Notes: a model not told the origin generated them from the letters alone. A DNA stretch of 64,000 bases from Liolophura sinensis (GCF_032854445.1 NC_088300.1:29309608-29373607); one strand, 5' to 3'; counted from the stretch's first letter, positions 25,801 to 33,237 are shown. Numbers and translations: made by a program.

Positions 25801-28800
25801 ATGAAGGAAATAGTAGTTAGTAGTTTGTAAATTATTACTAACGTCAATTGGTGTTGATTTTTCCAGTAGAATATACATGCCACCTTCCAAACACACCTCA
25901 AAACACCTTTCTAATACATGTATCTACAGAACTCCTAGGAAAAGGTCAAATAATTAGCTCAGTAGTGGACAAAAGTTTAGGCCAAATACAGAAATAGCTA
26001 TCCTACCAGGAGGATTATACTTTGGTGAAGTCCTCAAATCTGCCAACCCAATCCTTGTAGTTCTGTCTCCAAAATCGAATTGAATAGGTGCATAAATGAC
26101 AGTGAAAGTAGTCCTTTCCTTTATATCAAATGGCTGAGGAATTGGATACCTTTTCTTCCTCCTTTCTTTATTAATATTTGTAATTTTCTTGATTGACAAA
26201 ACTAGTACATAAAAATTTTTCTTAGCCAATATATGGGGGGCAATGTTAACAGTAACTGATGTTTTACTTTTCCCTTACTTTTGAAGGTTATATGAGTGAG
26301 AATGTTACAGAATAAAATCAGGAGAATTAACTTCTCCTAAATACAAATCATTCTTGATTACGGACATTAAATGTTGTAGATACACTGCACAAATGTTGTA
26401 AGCTGCCATAGAGTCAATGAAAAATTCTTCAACAATCAAATAAAATGTTGCCAGGAAAAAAAAAAATTACCAACAGAGTCTTGGCATTCACATGTCATTT
26501 ACAACTTGCAATAGCTGCCCAAATTGTCCATTTTAATGAGCAGTTCAATCCGCCAAAATTTACTGAAAGAAACTAAATACTAACAGGGCCATTTGTGCAG
26601 CACATAGGAATGAACAATCATACCATTATGATGTATCCCGATAGTCATGACAGCAATATGACACCAACATGAACAAAATCACACTTGCGCATTTTCATAA
26701 TAGAGGAACACAGGTCACTGACAGCGGTTTAATTTACAAGGGATTTAACTTTTTTTAGTGTTCCATTTTGCAGCTACGTTGCAGCTTCATGCATATGAAT
26801 GTGTTAAATTGCTGTTAAATTTGAGACTAAGGGGTAGTTCTAGGGTGAACTAGTCCACAATGTGAGGTTTCTGTTGAAAAGGAATATGATGTACTATGAA
26901 CAAATATGCATATACATCTTGTCTACATATGTAGAGTTTCTCAATTCCTTAAACCCAACCCTCAAAACAACGAAACTTTTGTCGTATTTCCCGGAGGGAA
27001 CATTAGTAGAACTTGGAATGTCCTCACTGAAAACCCCCAAATCATAGTTCAAAAACAGGTGGGTGTCTACTGTCCAATAAACCAGAGGATATCTCGTGCT
27101 GAAACCACTGTACCAAATGTAAGACGATGATATTAATCCCAATTAAAACGGTATATTAAATTTTGTGTCACGGCCTACAGTCATACAGAATCAAGGAATG
27201 AATGAATATGACAATCCTATCCGTAATATGCATATAAGACTGTGCATTCATAGTCTAAAGAAAACTTGTTCGGATATTAAGTATTTAAACAGTGTAAAAC
27301 TTGAGATTAAGATGGCAACTGACGGAGATATTGTACCAGAAAACTGTGAAGACAGCCACAAGCAGCAAGCAACAGCAAACAATCATGGTCTCATAGAAAC
27401 GCATTCCCAGAAAGGCCACCAGCTTGCCACAGTGTTATAATTATCAAAGCACTCATACATGTAGTACATGAAAGTATAAATGTATCAAAATAAAACCTGA
27501 AAACCACATAAATCAATAAATTTATCTTGTTATTTGATAATTGTCTTATGCCACACGGAAGAATATTTCATTCACATAACAGCAGCCAGCATTATGGAGG
27601 CAGGAAACTGGACAAGGACCGGAGGAAACTGGACAGAGACTGGAGGAAACTGAACAGAGACCGGAGAAAACTCACAAACATGAGCAGGTTACTGGCCAGC
27701 CCACATATGAATGAAAACAAACTAGCCAAATGATGCACAAGTTGACAATGGCAGAAGCTTACGCACAAAGAGACTAAGACAAGAGGGGATGCAACATGAT
27801 GTACATATTTATGTGAATATTTAATTTATTTTTCCAAATTTTTGCAAAAACTCATAAAAAAGAAGAAAGAAAAAAAAAAACATGGTAATGCCTGTCACGG
27901 TTCATGTTCAATGACGAAGACAGCAAAGACGTGAGCCACGGTCAGACTTTTCCCAAGGTGATAAAAACCCAAGTTGTGATCAGAGCGTTTATAATAATTC
28001 AAGTCATACAGACATCAATAGTTAGGCTATTAAATCAGTTTAAGGGGCCTGATCTCTTCTTCCAGTTGCCACCCCAGATACACACGGCCCACTACTCTCA
28101 AGCTTAACTGCATTGCCAGGCCATCAATACTACCTGTATTTTAACTATTGATTTACCCCAGCCCACCCCACCCCTCACTCCCAGTCGCAGCAGCCTTAAC
28201 TCCACACTGACACTGCCATGATTTCATTAGATCACCAGCAATCATTCCCATTACACTCTGTCATTTTCACTGCCACGTCTCACTCATAAATTTTTAATGC
28301 TTTCACATGTGAAATTAAAGTCATAATGGGTTAATTAAATTTAAAAAAAAAAAAAAAAAGGAGAGTTCAACTCAAGACATGATCTCGCATAGTTACAAAC
28401 ACTGCAATAAAGTAAGCAGGAATGCACAGGGAAAGTCATCTAATGGCTGTATACAGAGTAAACCATGAAGACAGGCTTAATCTGGGGTTCCTTTGGTTGA
28501 CAGTGAGTGCTTGCGAACTAACCTATTTACAGGAAACCTCAATGCAGAAAATAGGTAACCTCACTGCAGACCAAATACACAGGTTCTGCACTTGGTTTAA
28601 GTGTAATATATCTCTACCTAATTATAAAGCTGTCCTTCGTCAGCTAATGAGCATTGTAAAAAATTTCTTAGCCACTGGCAGCCTGTGACATATTTTGATA
28701 TTGGAACAGAGTGTGGAACTGGATGTCATTTGTAAGGCTTAGTCATATATATATATCACAATAACATGGCTGTAGATGTAATTACACAGTTACATGATAA

Positions 28801-30145
28801 TAATGAAAGCCTGTTAGTTCAAAAAAAGATACCCAGTTAAAAGATTCTCAACTGAAACATTTGAAAGTACACGTACATGTATGTACGCTACAACGTGGTA
28901 ACATATTTTGGGGGCACACTTGTTACGGAGTTAACACATGTATACTGACTCCTGGGTTGTGTATGATGAGTGTGAGGTGTTTCATCCAATAGAAGCAAAC
29001 GCATAAAGAGGAAAGGTAAAATGTATGCAAAGTCCTTACAACAATCTGTTTGTTTCAAATTTGTTATCCAGATAATATGTACAACCTGTCCATTGCTTGA
29101 CTATTCTTTTGAAATCATCAACATGGGCTACAAATATGCACTCTGCAAACAGAAGAGCTAAATTTTCAACAAACCGGAGGCAATAATTCATTAAACTAAA
29201 CATAAATTGTGAAATTGTTACCTACACATATGCCTGCTCAGCTGCAGAAATTTAACTCAGGGCTTATATCTGCTTAATTAAATCTGTTATTTAATGTCAA
29301 GTAACATATACCTGGCTTCTTTGTCCATAGTCATCATTATTTCTTATTTATTTAGTATCATGTTGGCTTAAATAGTTCCTTGTCAGAAGAGTGCGGTACA
29401 AACATGTGTGAAACATTTGTAAACGAAATAGTGCTTGGCTCTATAAACTTTCAAATGTGTTACTATGTGCTATAAGTACATCTATGCATGATGTTATCAA
29501 CTCTACATTGCTGTTCAATTTCACTAGTAATACCTTACCTGTGAAGACACTTGGCACTTTGGACATAAAACTTTTCACAGTCCTAACCGGTACCCCTGTG
29601 TTGTCATCCTGCATTCGGTCAACTATTGACTCCATCTGAAATGACAATGTTTCACATTTTAATGATTATGTCAATATCCACTTGTTCAAAATTGGATATC
29701 AAGAGGAGTGAAACAGAACTGAGATTGATTTATTTGATTGGTGTTTTTAAGCCACACTCAAGAATATTTCACTTGTATGACAACGACCAGCATTTATATT
29801 GTGGGAGGACCCATAACCATCCACAGGTTGTGGGAACACCTTCCCAGGGGAAGCCAGCACGAGCTGGACTTGAATTCACAGTGCCCGCATTGATGAGAAG
29901 CTCCTGTGTCACTGGCAAGCTAACCCCCTCAGCCACTGGGTCCCTCACTGAGGTTTACAATAAAGGCAGAACAATAGGCATTCAAAGATCACTCTATTCT
30001 AGCTGGCAGCCACTTCCATATATAGCTGGTACCCATAAAACAACTTGTTCAGTTGCCTAAATCCTCCCGTTGTGACCGATAAGGAACGTAAAGGATTATC
30101 ACTTACCCATGATAATTTTCGTTTAATGTTTACATAACTTGCCAT
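4714..30145 (-). CDS. RGS7: R7-family regulator of G-protein signalling (RGS6/RGS7-like), 15 coding exons
   Basis: Seen: fifteen minus-strand exons with GT/AG borders join without a frame break; exons 1-14 total 1245 nt (415 codons) and exon 15 adds 51 codons to a TAG at 4714-4716, about 466 aa. Approximate layout: DEP residues 20-100, DHEX 100-200, linker 205-245, GGL 245-310 with the PDPSNPW signature, RGS 315-440. The RGS part keeps the residues that contact G-alpha: GENLKFW, PVNVDS and SYSRYLR. Known of the family: R7 proteins pair with Gbeta5 through GGL, are anchored through DEP/DHEX by R7BP-type partners, and act as GTPase activators for Gi/o alpha, mainly in neurons. Motifs such as [25 protein letters not shown] and [12 protein letters not shown] resemble RGS6/RGS7 more than RGS9/RGS11. 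Inference: one invertebrate RGS6/7 (EGL-10) orthologue. Exon 1 and the 3' end are the least certain parts. The symbol names the family; vertebrates have two such genes. Confidence 0.93.
5066..5285 (-). mobile_element. tRNA-derived SINE copy A, in RGS intron 14
   Basis: Read on the minus strand it runs from a tRNA-like B-box region (GAGTTCAAGTCC) through the shared body to the GTACGGCATAAAACACCAAT end and an AAATAAAT tail. The tRNA A-box end is lost or diverged. It belongs to the same family as the fuller copy at 47.55-47.82 kb. Confidence 0.85.
5558..5690 (+). mobile_element. 5'-truncated SINE copy B, diverged
   Basis: It starts inside the body (CTGCGGATGATCATG) and ends with CTTGAGTACGGCATAAAACA and an AAATGAATAAAT tail. 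It is the same family as copy A but in opposite orientation, 270 bp away. Confidence 0.7.
5922..6036 (-). CDS. RGS7: RGS6/7-like, exon 14 (RGS domain)
   Basis: The 115-nt exon has acceptor TTTTCAG and donor GTGAGC. It encodes [20 protein letters not shown], then [18 protein letters not shown]. The EFLAPG...(I/V)N-DS motif is the R7 RGS signature, and the Asn of VNVDS is equivalent to the key Asn that contacts the G-alpha switch regions. Ends in phase 0. Confidence 0.97.
6209..6277 (+). repeat. 18-bp tandem repeat, about 3.8 units
   Basis: The unit GCTCTGGATGACGATATC repeats at 6209, 6227, 6245 and 6263 with at most one substitution per unit. The period is a multiple of three, so one frame reads a repeated IALDDD peptide. 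It sits in RGS intron 13 with no splice support, so I take it as a minisatellite. Confidence 0.9.
6745..6819 (-). CDS. RGS7: RGS6/7-like, exon 13 (RGS domain)
   Basis: The 75-nt exon has acceptor CAATAG and donor GTAAGG. It encodes [20 protein letters not shown], then QEIF, the FW-A-(E/Q)-L helix of the RGS box. It joins exon 14 through a split serine codon. Confidence 0.95.
7736..7867 (-). CDS. RGS7: RGS6/7-like, exon 12 (start of RGS domain)
   Basis: The 132-nt exon has acceptor TTTCAG and donor GTGAGT. It encodes [20 protein letters not shown], then [20 protein letters not shown] and ENLK. RVKRW followed by DP-G---F--FL--EFS-ENL is the standard opening of an R7 RGS box. The Glu-Asn of GENL corresponds to known G-alpha contact residues. 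Confidence 0.97.
8975..9088 (-). CDS. RGS7: RGS6/7-like, exon 11 (GGL domain, second part)
   Basis: The 114-nt exon has acceptor CCACAG and donor GTAAGTAT. It encodes [20 protein letters not shown], then [17 protein letters not shown]. The EQY-E-D ... PDPSNPW-SD block is the R7-specific GGL tail, with NPW playing the part of the NPF-like end of G-gamma subunits. Confidence 0.97.
9393..9454 (-). CDS. RGS7: RGS6/7-like, exon 10 (GGL domain, first part)
   Basis: The 62-nt exon has acceptor TTTTAG and donor GTGGGT. It encodes [20 protein letters not shown], a G-gamma-like helix comparable to the RGS7 segment ending in KMSKVADS. This is the part that contacts Gbeta5. The terminal serine codon is split with exon 11. 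Confidence 0.94.
9596..9690 (+). repeat. 19-bp tandem repeat, about 5 units
   Basis: Units of the form GCTGATTACACTTATGTTC start at 9615, 9634, 9653 and 9672, with a partial unit before them. They alternate between ACACTTATG and ACATGTATG variants. Lies in RGS intron 9. Confidence 0.85.
9786..9865 (+). repeat. Second dispersed repeat family, fragment
   Basis: GAGTGAGTGAGTAAGTGCTT followed by GGGGTTTAACGTCGTGCTCA and CATATGACGACA resembles a widely dispersed invertebrate repeat. A related fragment lies near 61338-61390. It is distinct from the AAATAAAT-tailed SINE, though both end in similar GTCGTACTCAA-like words. Confidence 0.5.
10147..10248 (-). CDS. RGS7: RGS6/7-like, exon 9 (DEP-GGL linker)
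   Basis: The 102-nt, phase 0-0 exon has acceptor TTTCAG and donor GTAAGC. It encodes [20 protein letters not shown], then [14 protein letters not shown]. The serine/proline-rich linker is poorly conserved in the family. The last part leads into the first GGL helix. Because it is symmetric it could be skipped without breaking frame. Confidence 0.85.
10415..10560 (-). mobile_element. Highly diverged SINE copy
   Basis: The words GCCATACTCAAGAATTTTTC, ATTTACACGATCGCAGTCCA and CCAGGGGTAAACC follow the order of the SINE body at about the expected spacing, but identity is low and the tRNA head is missing. Lies in RGS intron 8. Confidence 0.4.
10905..10979 (-). CDS. RGS7: RGS6/7-like, exon 8
   Basis: The 75-nt, phase 0-0 exon has acceptor TTTCAG and donor GTAAGT. 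It encodes [20 protein letters not shown], then [15 protein letters not shown] is diagnostic of RGS6/RGS7 rather than RGS9/RGS11. Confidence 0.95.
11391..11472 (-). CDS. RGS7: RGS6/7-like, exon 7 (DHEX)
   Basis: The 82-nt exon has acceptor TTTGCAG and donor GTAATA. It encodes [20 protein letters not shown], then WDVHRPV, matching the RGS7 segment ending in [15 protein letters not shown]. Ends in phase 0. Confidence 0.96.
11703..11850 (-). mobile_element. tRNA-derived SINE copy (3' half), RGS intron 6
   Basis: The TTTATTTATTTGATTGGTGT tail end, the GTCGTACTCAAGAATATTTC block and the CCATCCGCAGGTTGCTGGCA block are clear. The sequence departs from the family after 11850 and is followed by a short local direct repeat (AAAATGCACAATAAAGTCAT and a variant, 11850-11922). 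Confidence 0.8.
12885..12960 (-). mobile_element. Diverged SINE tail fragment
   Basis: TTTATTTGATTAATGTTTAA, then GTAGTTAAGAATTTTTCACG, matches the 3' tail region of the local SINE loosely. Lies about 175 bp downstream of exon 6. Confidence 0.35.
13136..13277 (-). CDS. RGS7: RGS6/7-like, exon 6 (DHEX helices)
   Basis: The 142-nt exon has acceptor CTTTCAG and donor GTACGT. It encodes [20 protein letters not shown], then [19 protein letters not shown] and MQAEAQAK. This is among the most conserved R7 stretches and follows RGS6/RGS7 almost residue for residue. It forms the helical extension that packs on the DEP domain and the membrane anchor protein. Confidence 0.97.
13741..13860 (+). repeat. 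60-bp tandem duplication
   Basis: Two adjacent 60-bp units, 13741-13800 and 13801-13860, differ at only a few bases. Each contains ATTTTTATTAAT, CATGAGAAATAATG and AAACACATTCTA. Lies in RGS intron 5. Confidence 0.92.
14164..14215 (-). CDS. RGS7: RGS6/7-like, exon 5 (52-nt exon, DEP/DHEX junction)
   Basis: Acceptor TGCAG and donor GTGAGTTC bound 52 nt that encode [17 protein letters not shown]. The same peptide in RGS6/RGS7 has the form PYFWPSNCWEPENTDY. The final G forms an alanine codon with exon 6, giving DYAVYLCKR. Confidence 0.94.
14969..15075 (-). CDS. RGS7: RGS6/7-like, exon 4 (end of DEP domain)
   Basis: The 107-nt exon encodes [20 protein letters not shown], then [15 protein letters not shown], close to the equivalent RGS6/RGS7 DEP segment. 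The donor is GTACTG. The acceptor is CACAG directly before CAGAGGC; an adjacent CAG three bases inside would also keep frame and drop one residue. Confidence 0.96.
15461..15780 (+). repeat. 117-bp tandem repeat, about 2.7 units
   Basis: GTGGAAAAATTTTAC recurs at 15462, 15579 and 15696, a period of 117 bp. Each unit also holds ATAGTAATGATTTACTATTT and CATATGTTCTAACAGAATGC. Because 117 is a multiple of three, open frames run across it on both strands; they are not evidence of coding. Lies in RGS intron 3. Confidence 0.92.
16615..18120 (+). repeat. 85-bp minisatellite array, 18 units, in RGS intron 3
   Basis: The word CTACTCCTCC (or CTACTCTTCC) recurs at 16623, 16708, 16793, 16878, 16973, 17058 and so on to 18088, eighteen units. 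The period is 85 bp except for two 95-bp steps that share an extra TCTAATTGTATACA segment. Units are about 95% alike by eye; the last is diverged. Since 85 is not a multiple of three, staggered open frames appear in all three forward frames as artefacts. The array lies within the transcribed region of the RGS gene. Confidence 0.96.
18540..18662 (-). mobile_element. SINE copy, tRNA-like head region
   Basis: Read on the minus strand it contains GTGTGGCCGAGGTGTCAG (A-box-like), then CTCACCGATGCAGTCAGTGT, TAGTTCAACTCCAGCTCATG (B-box-like) and the start of the body. The 3' body and tail are absent. It helps define the head of the family. Confidence 0.7.
18923..19026. repeat. Inverted repeat with 32-bp arms around a (TA)n core
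   Basis: The left arm at 18923-18954 and right arm at 18995-19026 are reverse complements apart from a few bases; both contain TTTTTTTACAACAGTAT or its complement. The roughly 40-bp middle is almost pure TA. It could extrude as a cruciform or fold as an RNA hairpin in the RGS pre-mRNA. A small non-autonomous foldback element or an expanded palindrome are both possible. Confidence 0.9.
20368..20514 (+). repeat. 74-bp tandem duplication beside SINE copy G
   Basis: GTTCTTTAAATG, TGTTTGTTACCTTTTACT, GGAAGGCA and CCTCTATTGCCTCAAAATGA occur in the same order at 20368 and 20442. The second unit's end forms one side of the target-site duplication of the neighbouring SINE. Confidence 0.9.
20514..20760 (-). 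mobile_element. SINE copy G with target-site duplication and poly(A), carrying extra 3' sequence
   Basis: An 11-bp duplication GCCTCAAAATG flanks the insertion at 20503-20513 and 20761-20771. On the minus strand the element starts inside the tRNA-like head (CTGTGAGTTCAAGTCC), runs through the full body to the AAATAAAT tail, continues with CATATATGTTCATAAATAAA and TGCTGAATC, and ends in about 14 adenines. The extra 3' segment is shared with copy H at 23.0-23.3 kb. This is a clean retrotransposition product, truncated at the 5' end. Confidence 0.9.
21630..21845 (+). repeat. Unclassified dispersed repeat, copy 1
   Basis: The block with AGCCAATCCAACCAATGTAG, CTCCAAAATCAGATTAAAAA and AGAGATTAGGGTGGGTATTG recurs in inverted orientation at 24975-25142 and, more diverged, at 25845-26165. 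No coding capacity and no terminal repeats are visible. Confidence 0.7.
22104..22154 (-). CDS. RGS7: RGS6/7-like, exon 3 (51-nt DEP microexon)
   Basis: Acceptor TTGTAG precedes it and donor GTAAGTGAC follows. Read in the phase left by exon 2 it gives [17 protein letters not shown], the counterpart of the DEP segment around the family's D-[IL]-V-x-W motif. It ends in phase 1 and the next codon is completed by exon 4. It is isolated, about 7 kb from both neighbouring exons, and easy to miss; exact frame closure on both sides and the motif support it. Confidence 0.9.
22767..22804 (+). repeat. (TA)n microsatellite
   Basis: An uninterrupted alternating A/T run of about 30 bases, ending ATATGTATAT, in RGS intron 2. 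Confidence 0.9.
22985..23275 (+). mobile_element. SINE copy H, the relative of copy G
   Basis: It covers part of the tRNA-like head (TAATGACCCAGGAGTCTCTC, GAGTTCAAGTCCAGCTCATG), the full body, the AAATAAATAAAT tail and then CATATATGTTCATAAATAAA and TGCTGAAT. After that it continues into unrelated sequence without poly(A). It is in the opposite orientation to copy G. Confidence 0.88.
23650..24590. other. G+C-richer block in RGS intron 2, no gene recognised
   Basis: By eye this stretch is clearly richer in G and C than its flanks, with runs such as CCCGGCCGGCCACCGCCGAC, and open frames appear on both strands (about 23679-23969 and 24305-24586 on +, 23907-24122 on -). None resembles a known domain. 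It could be a conserved intronic element or simply old repeat sequence. Confidence 0.3.
24975..25142 (-). repeat. Unclassified dispersed repeat, copy 2 (inverted)
   Basis: The reverse complement contains GGCCAATCCAACCAATGTAG, ATCAAATTAAAAATATGCAT and GAGAAATTAGGGTATGTTCT, in the same order as copy 1 at 21.7 kb. Confidence 0.7.
25845..26165 (+). repeat. Unclassified dispersed repeat, copy 3 (longest)
   Basis: It shares GCCAACCCAATCCTTGTAGT and TCTCCAAAATCGAATTGAAT with copies 1 and 2. It extends to the left with AGTAGAATATACATGCCACC and CAAAACACCTTTCTAA, which recur at 52380-52470. This suggests a unit of at least 300 bp. Confidence 0.6.
27530..27705 (-). mobile_element. Diverged SINE copy with internal tandem expansion
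   Basis: TTTGATAATTGTCTTATGCC, AGAATATTTCATTCACATAA and GCAGCCAGCATTATGGAGG match the SINE 3' half. The region normally reading as GGAAACCGGGCAGAGCCC has expanded into about four short copies of GGAAACTGGACAGAGACCG. It sits in RGS intron 2. Confidence 0.75.
29539..29635 (-). CDS. RGS7: RGS6/7-like, exon 2 (start of DEP domain)
   Basis: The 97-nt exon has acceptor TTTCAG at its 5' side and donor GTAAGGTA at its 3' side. It encodes [20 protein letters not shown], then [13 protein letters not shown]. This is closely similar to the start of the vertebrate RGS6/RGS7 DEP region, with the characteristic RMQD and RTVKSF words. It ends in phase 1, and the split glycine codon is completed by exon 3. 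Confidence 0.95.
29727..29943 (-). mobile_element. SINE copy in RGS intron 1
   Basis: Nearly full-length, with the tail at 29727, the B-box-like GAATTCAAGTCCAGC near 29873 and an A-box-like TGGCTGAGGGGGTTAG near 29930. Possible 6-bp target duplications ACTGAG lie at 29718-29723 and 29947-29952. It occupies about half of the 471-bp intron between coding exons 1 and 2. Confidence 0.85.
30107..30145 (-). CDS. RGS7: RGS6/7-like, candidate coding exon 1 (13 codons)
   Basis: An ATG at 30145 opens 13 codons ([13 protein letters not shown]) ending at a strong donor, GTAAGT, at 30106-30101. The phase is 0, matching the phase-0 start of exon 2. An in-frame TAG lies eight codons upstream of the ATG, so translation cannot extend further 5' in this exon. 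RGS6 and RGS7 likewise have a short variable N-terminal peptide before the conserved DEP start. It rests on splice grammar and frame only, as the peptide is not conserved. Alternatively, exon 2, which begins with ATG, could carry the start itself. Confidence 0.6.
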
Positions 30146-30187
30146 TGCATCCAGTGCATTTATCACAGGTCTCTAATCTGGGCCACT

Positions 30188-30228
30188 GCTCCACGATACA
30201 GATGCTCCACGATACAGATGCTCCACAC
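30188..30228 (+). repeat. 16-bp tandem repeat just upstream of RGS exon 1
   Basis: GCTCCACGATACAGAT occurs at 30188 and 30204, with a partial third unit at 30220. On the minus strand this lies about 45-85 bases 5' of the candidate initiator ATG, in 5' UTR or proximal upstream sequence. Confidence 0.85.
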
Positions 30229-30956
30229 AAACCATTATGAATAAACAGATATGACCACACTCTACATGTAAAACATTCCAGTTTGCTTTCAATAACTTTT
30301 TACTGGGTCAATCCCTTTCAGTGAATACACATTCACTTTAATAAATTTTAATGATCATCTGTTCAGTAAAAAAAATGGTTTTAACTACAGAATTTAAAAA
30401 TTACATAAACCAGGTAGCAAAGTACAGTGTAATTAAGCATTTTTTTCCAGGAAATTTAGAAATGTACACAAAAAAGTCTGAATTACATTTGACCAGGGAA
30501 AGTTGTTTATTAATTACATCCTGGATTTGCCTCCACAGAGTTTACAACACTGCCTCCTTTTCACATATACATGGAAATTTCTAAAATGCACTCATTATCT
30601 GCATTACCTAAACAAATACAAAATACATGTCGTCATGAAAGTGTTGATTGATGAAAAGTGTGTATTTCTCACTGACTTTATTCTTATCATTGGCTACTGA
30701 AGGCCAACTGTGCAATTTTTCATATTCTAGTATATTACCATACATTTTTCACACAAATTTTAACATATGAATGCAACAAGTCCACCATGTAATACGCACA
30801 GCACACTAACATCAGAAATGGTTCAAGACTCATATACTTAGAATTTTCCTCTTTAAAATGTTCTTATACATGTACCATTAAGAAACTAGACTTTAAGTGG
30901 CAGCATAGTTTTGTCCATTCAGCCAATAAATGTCAAATCTACATCCCTTTATTGCT

Positions 30957-31105
30957 AGATTTATTCATATGATTGGTGTTAAACGCTGTACTCAAGAATA
31001 TTTCACTTATATAACAGTGGCCAGCATTATGGTGGGTGGAAACCGGGAAGAGCCCACGGAAAAACCCATGGCCATCCGCAGGTTGCTAGCAGGCCTATTA
31101 TGACT
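30957..31105 (-). mobile_element. SINE copy (3' half)
   Basis: GATTGGTGTTAAACGCTGTA, CTCAAGAATATTTCACTTAT, CCAGCATTATGGTGGGTGGA and CCATCCGCAGGTTGCTAGCA match the family. It stops at the mid-body and has no tRNA-like head. Confidence 0.82.
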
Positions 31106-33237
31106 AGCTAAGAGTTTGGACATGCGTAACACCATTAATATATACATGTGTACAAGAATATACACAAATAAAACAAAACACTTAATAAACTTGATTTGAA
31201 AATACACAAATAGTTGTAAAATTTAAAAGAATCCCGCATTGCAAGAATTGTACCGGCATCTGAAGTACATGCAGTACTAAAAATGAAGCTTTATATGTAC
31301 AAGGTTTACATCTCAAGATTGTTTCACCTGGAACAATATGCCCTCTAATCTGACACAGGTAAGAGTATACATGTATGTGACACAAAGCAGCCGGGTTCTC
31401 CTTCATGTACATGTACATGGCCTTCAGAAGATTTGGGGGAGGACAAGATGGCTTCATACCACCCCGGCATGTCCACACCAAACCAATCATGAATGGCAGC
31501 GATTAGGCCTTCATTGATTATTTCAAATATCTGCCAAGTGCAGGGCTACTCTAAGGCCAGAATCCAATACAGCTCTCTCTTCACATCACAAGATTTTTTA
31601 GCATCCCAAATTATTAGCCAATTAAGAAGTGAGTCCCACCTCCGAGGATATCACCCTCAATCCCACAATGATGATTTTTCAGGCAAGCTCAATATCGCCC
31701 GACACCAAAGAGAACAGAATATTTCAAAAGAAGAAAATAGCGCAGGAATAAAATTCTTAAGAAGAATCAGCAGACAGAATATGTTTTTAGGTTGTTTCCA
31801 TTTTTTTGTTAATCAACTACATCTCACAAAAAGCAGAGATTAGCTGTGTCAATCAGTACAATCATTTTTCTTAAAATAATTAAAGAAAACCTGATAATGT
31901 GCTGGGTGAGGCGATCTAACTCTGCTCATTTCCTAACTGGGCCTTATCCCAGTTGAGATAAAAGATATGGTGACGTCATCAATCAATAGGAGGCTTCAAA
32001 ATATTAATATCACTGTCGAGGGAGATTTCTGAGACCAAAACAGATTACTACCCAAATGAATATTCATAGAAATTACATAACGCTTAATTTATCAACTTAA
32101 CACAGTTTAACATCAGAAATGGATCATTATCCTAGCAACAGAAAGATAACTTCACCATGTTCTGTAGAAACTCTTCAAATGACCGATTCTAAAATATGGC
32201 CATTGAACATGCGAGGTTTTCCAAAAAATAAAACATTCAGTTTTCCAAATGAGCAACCTGAAAATCTGATTCACAAGAACCCCTGTGAGATGGGGCTAGG
32301 GGAGGCGACACTTATTTCCATGTGAAAAGTATCCGTTTCTTTTAGAGAGATTACTGCCCTATAACAGTCTGCTGATTGATTGATTGCTTAAGGTTTCATG
32401 TGGATCTCAACTTATTTCGATCATATAAAAATGCTAAATCAAAAGCCCTTGTAGCAAGTCAGTCTCGATGCCGATATGTACACATTCATAGTGCTGCCTC
32501 AATGGAATGGCATGCAGCCATACTTAACCTGTCAAGTTCAGCATTCAGAAACAATTGTGAGACATAGACAGCTTGTACAGAACATTTCCAGTTGCAAACT
32601 GAATTCCAAATCAAAAGTTCACATTATGAAAATCATCCCCCAGTCTCATAAAACTTCTTTATTTTTTTTTTCCTTAATCAAATGTGTTTAAGAATACCAT
32701 TCTTATGTAGTGTTTGACATAAGTTTTTTTTTAAACATTTCATGTTGGGCTTTGGTAAAGAACTACTTGTACAACTGGCTTACTCATCAAACCGTGCCCA
32801 TATTTCAATACCCTCGTGAAGCCTCTTTGCAGATATGCATTTTCTTCCAAAAAGTCATACCTGAGCCATAAAGGTGGGGTGATTTGTAAAATAATTTAAA
32901 CATACACTACATGCTAAAAAAAATGTATGTCCACTCCAACACTGATGCAAGAGCCACATGCACATATATGTAACCGCACATGCTACACATTCTACATTTT
33001 CTCATCTGTTCTAGCATTTCTACACAGATTAATTGTGGGGATAGACGGCCATCGTGTGATGGGCAGGACTTAATAGGGAGTCAGTGCACTCGGTCAGCCT
33101 TCCCATGGCAACCCTGACTATTGGCTGTCAAGGAAGCAAGGCTGAAGAGTTCTGGTGCTGGTCAGGGTAATGGCTAGCTCCTTCAATCGCTGCCATGGCA
33201 CAAAGACAATCTGTCACACCCACCCCGTACAATATAC
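31106..33237. other. Upstream flank of the RGS gene, no gene recognised
   Basis: AT-rich sequence with short open frames on both strands (for example 31493-31843 on + and 31182-31490 on -), none with a recognisable domain. RGS 5' untranslated exons or a promoter could be here, but nothing marks them. Confidence 0.4.

Noticed and set aside
27060-27130. Minus-strand VQWF peptide resembling the DEP motif.
   Set aside because: No acceptor precedes it and the flanking residues do not match; superseded by 22104-22154.
28560-28685. Minus-strand candidate for the missing DEP exon, reading GCQWLRNF after a CACAG acceptor.
   Set aside because: It lacks the conserved D-x-V before the Trp, has no in-frame donor, and the exon at 22104-22154 fits the frame and motif exactly.
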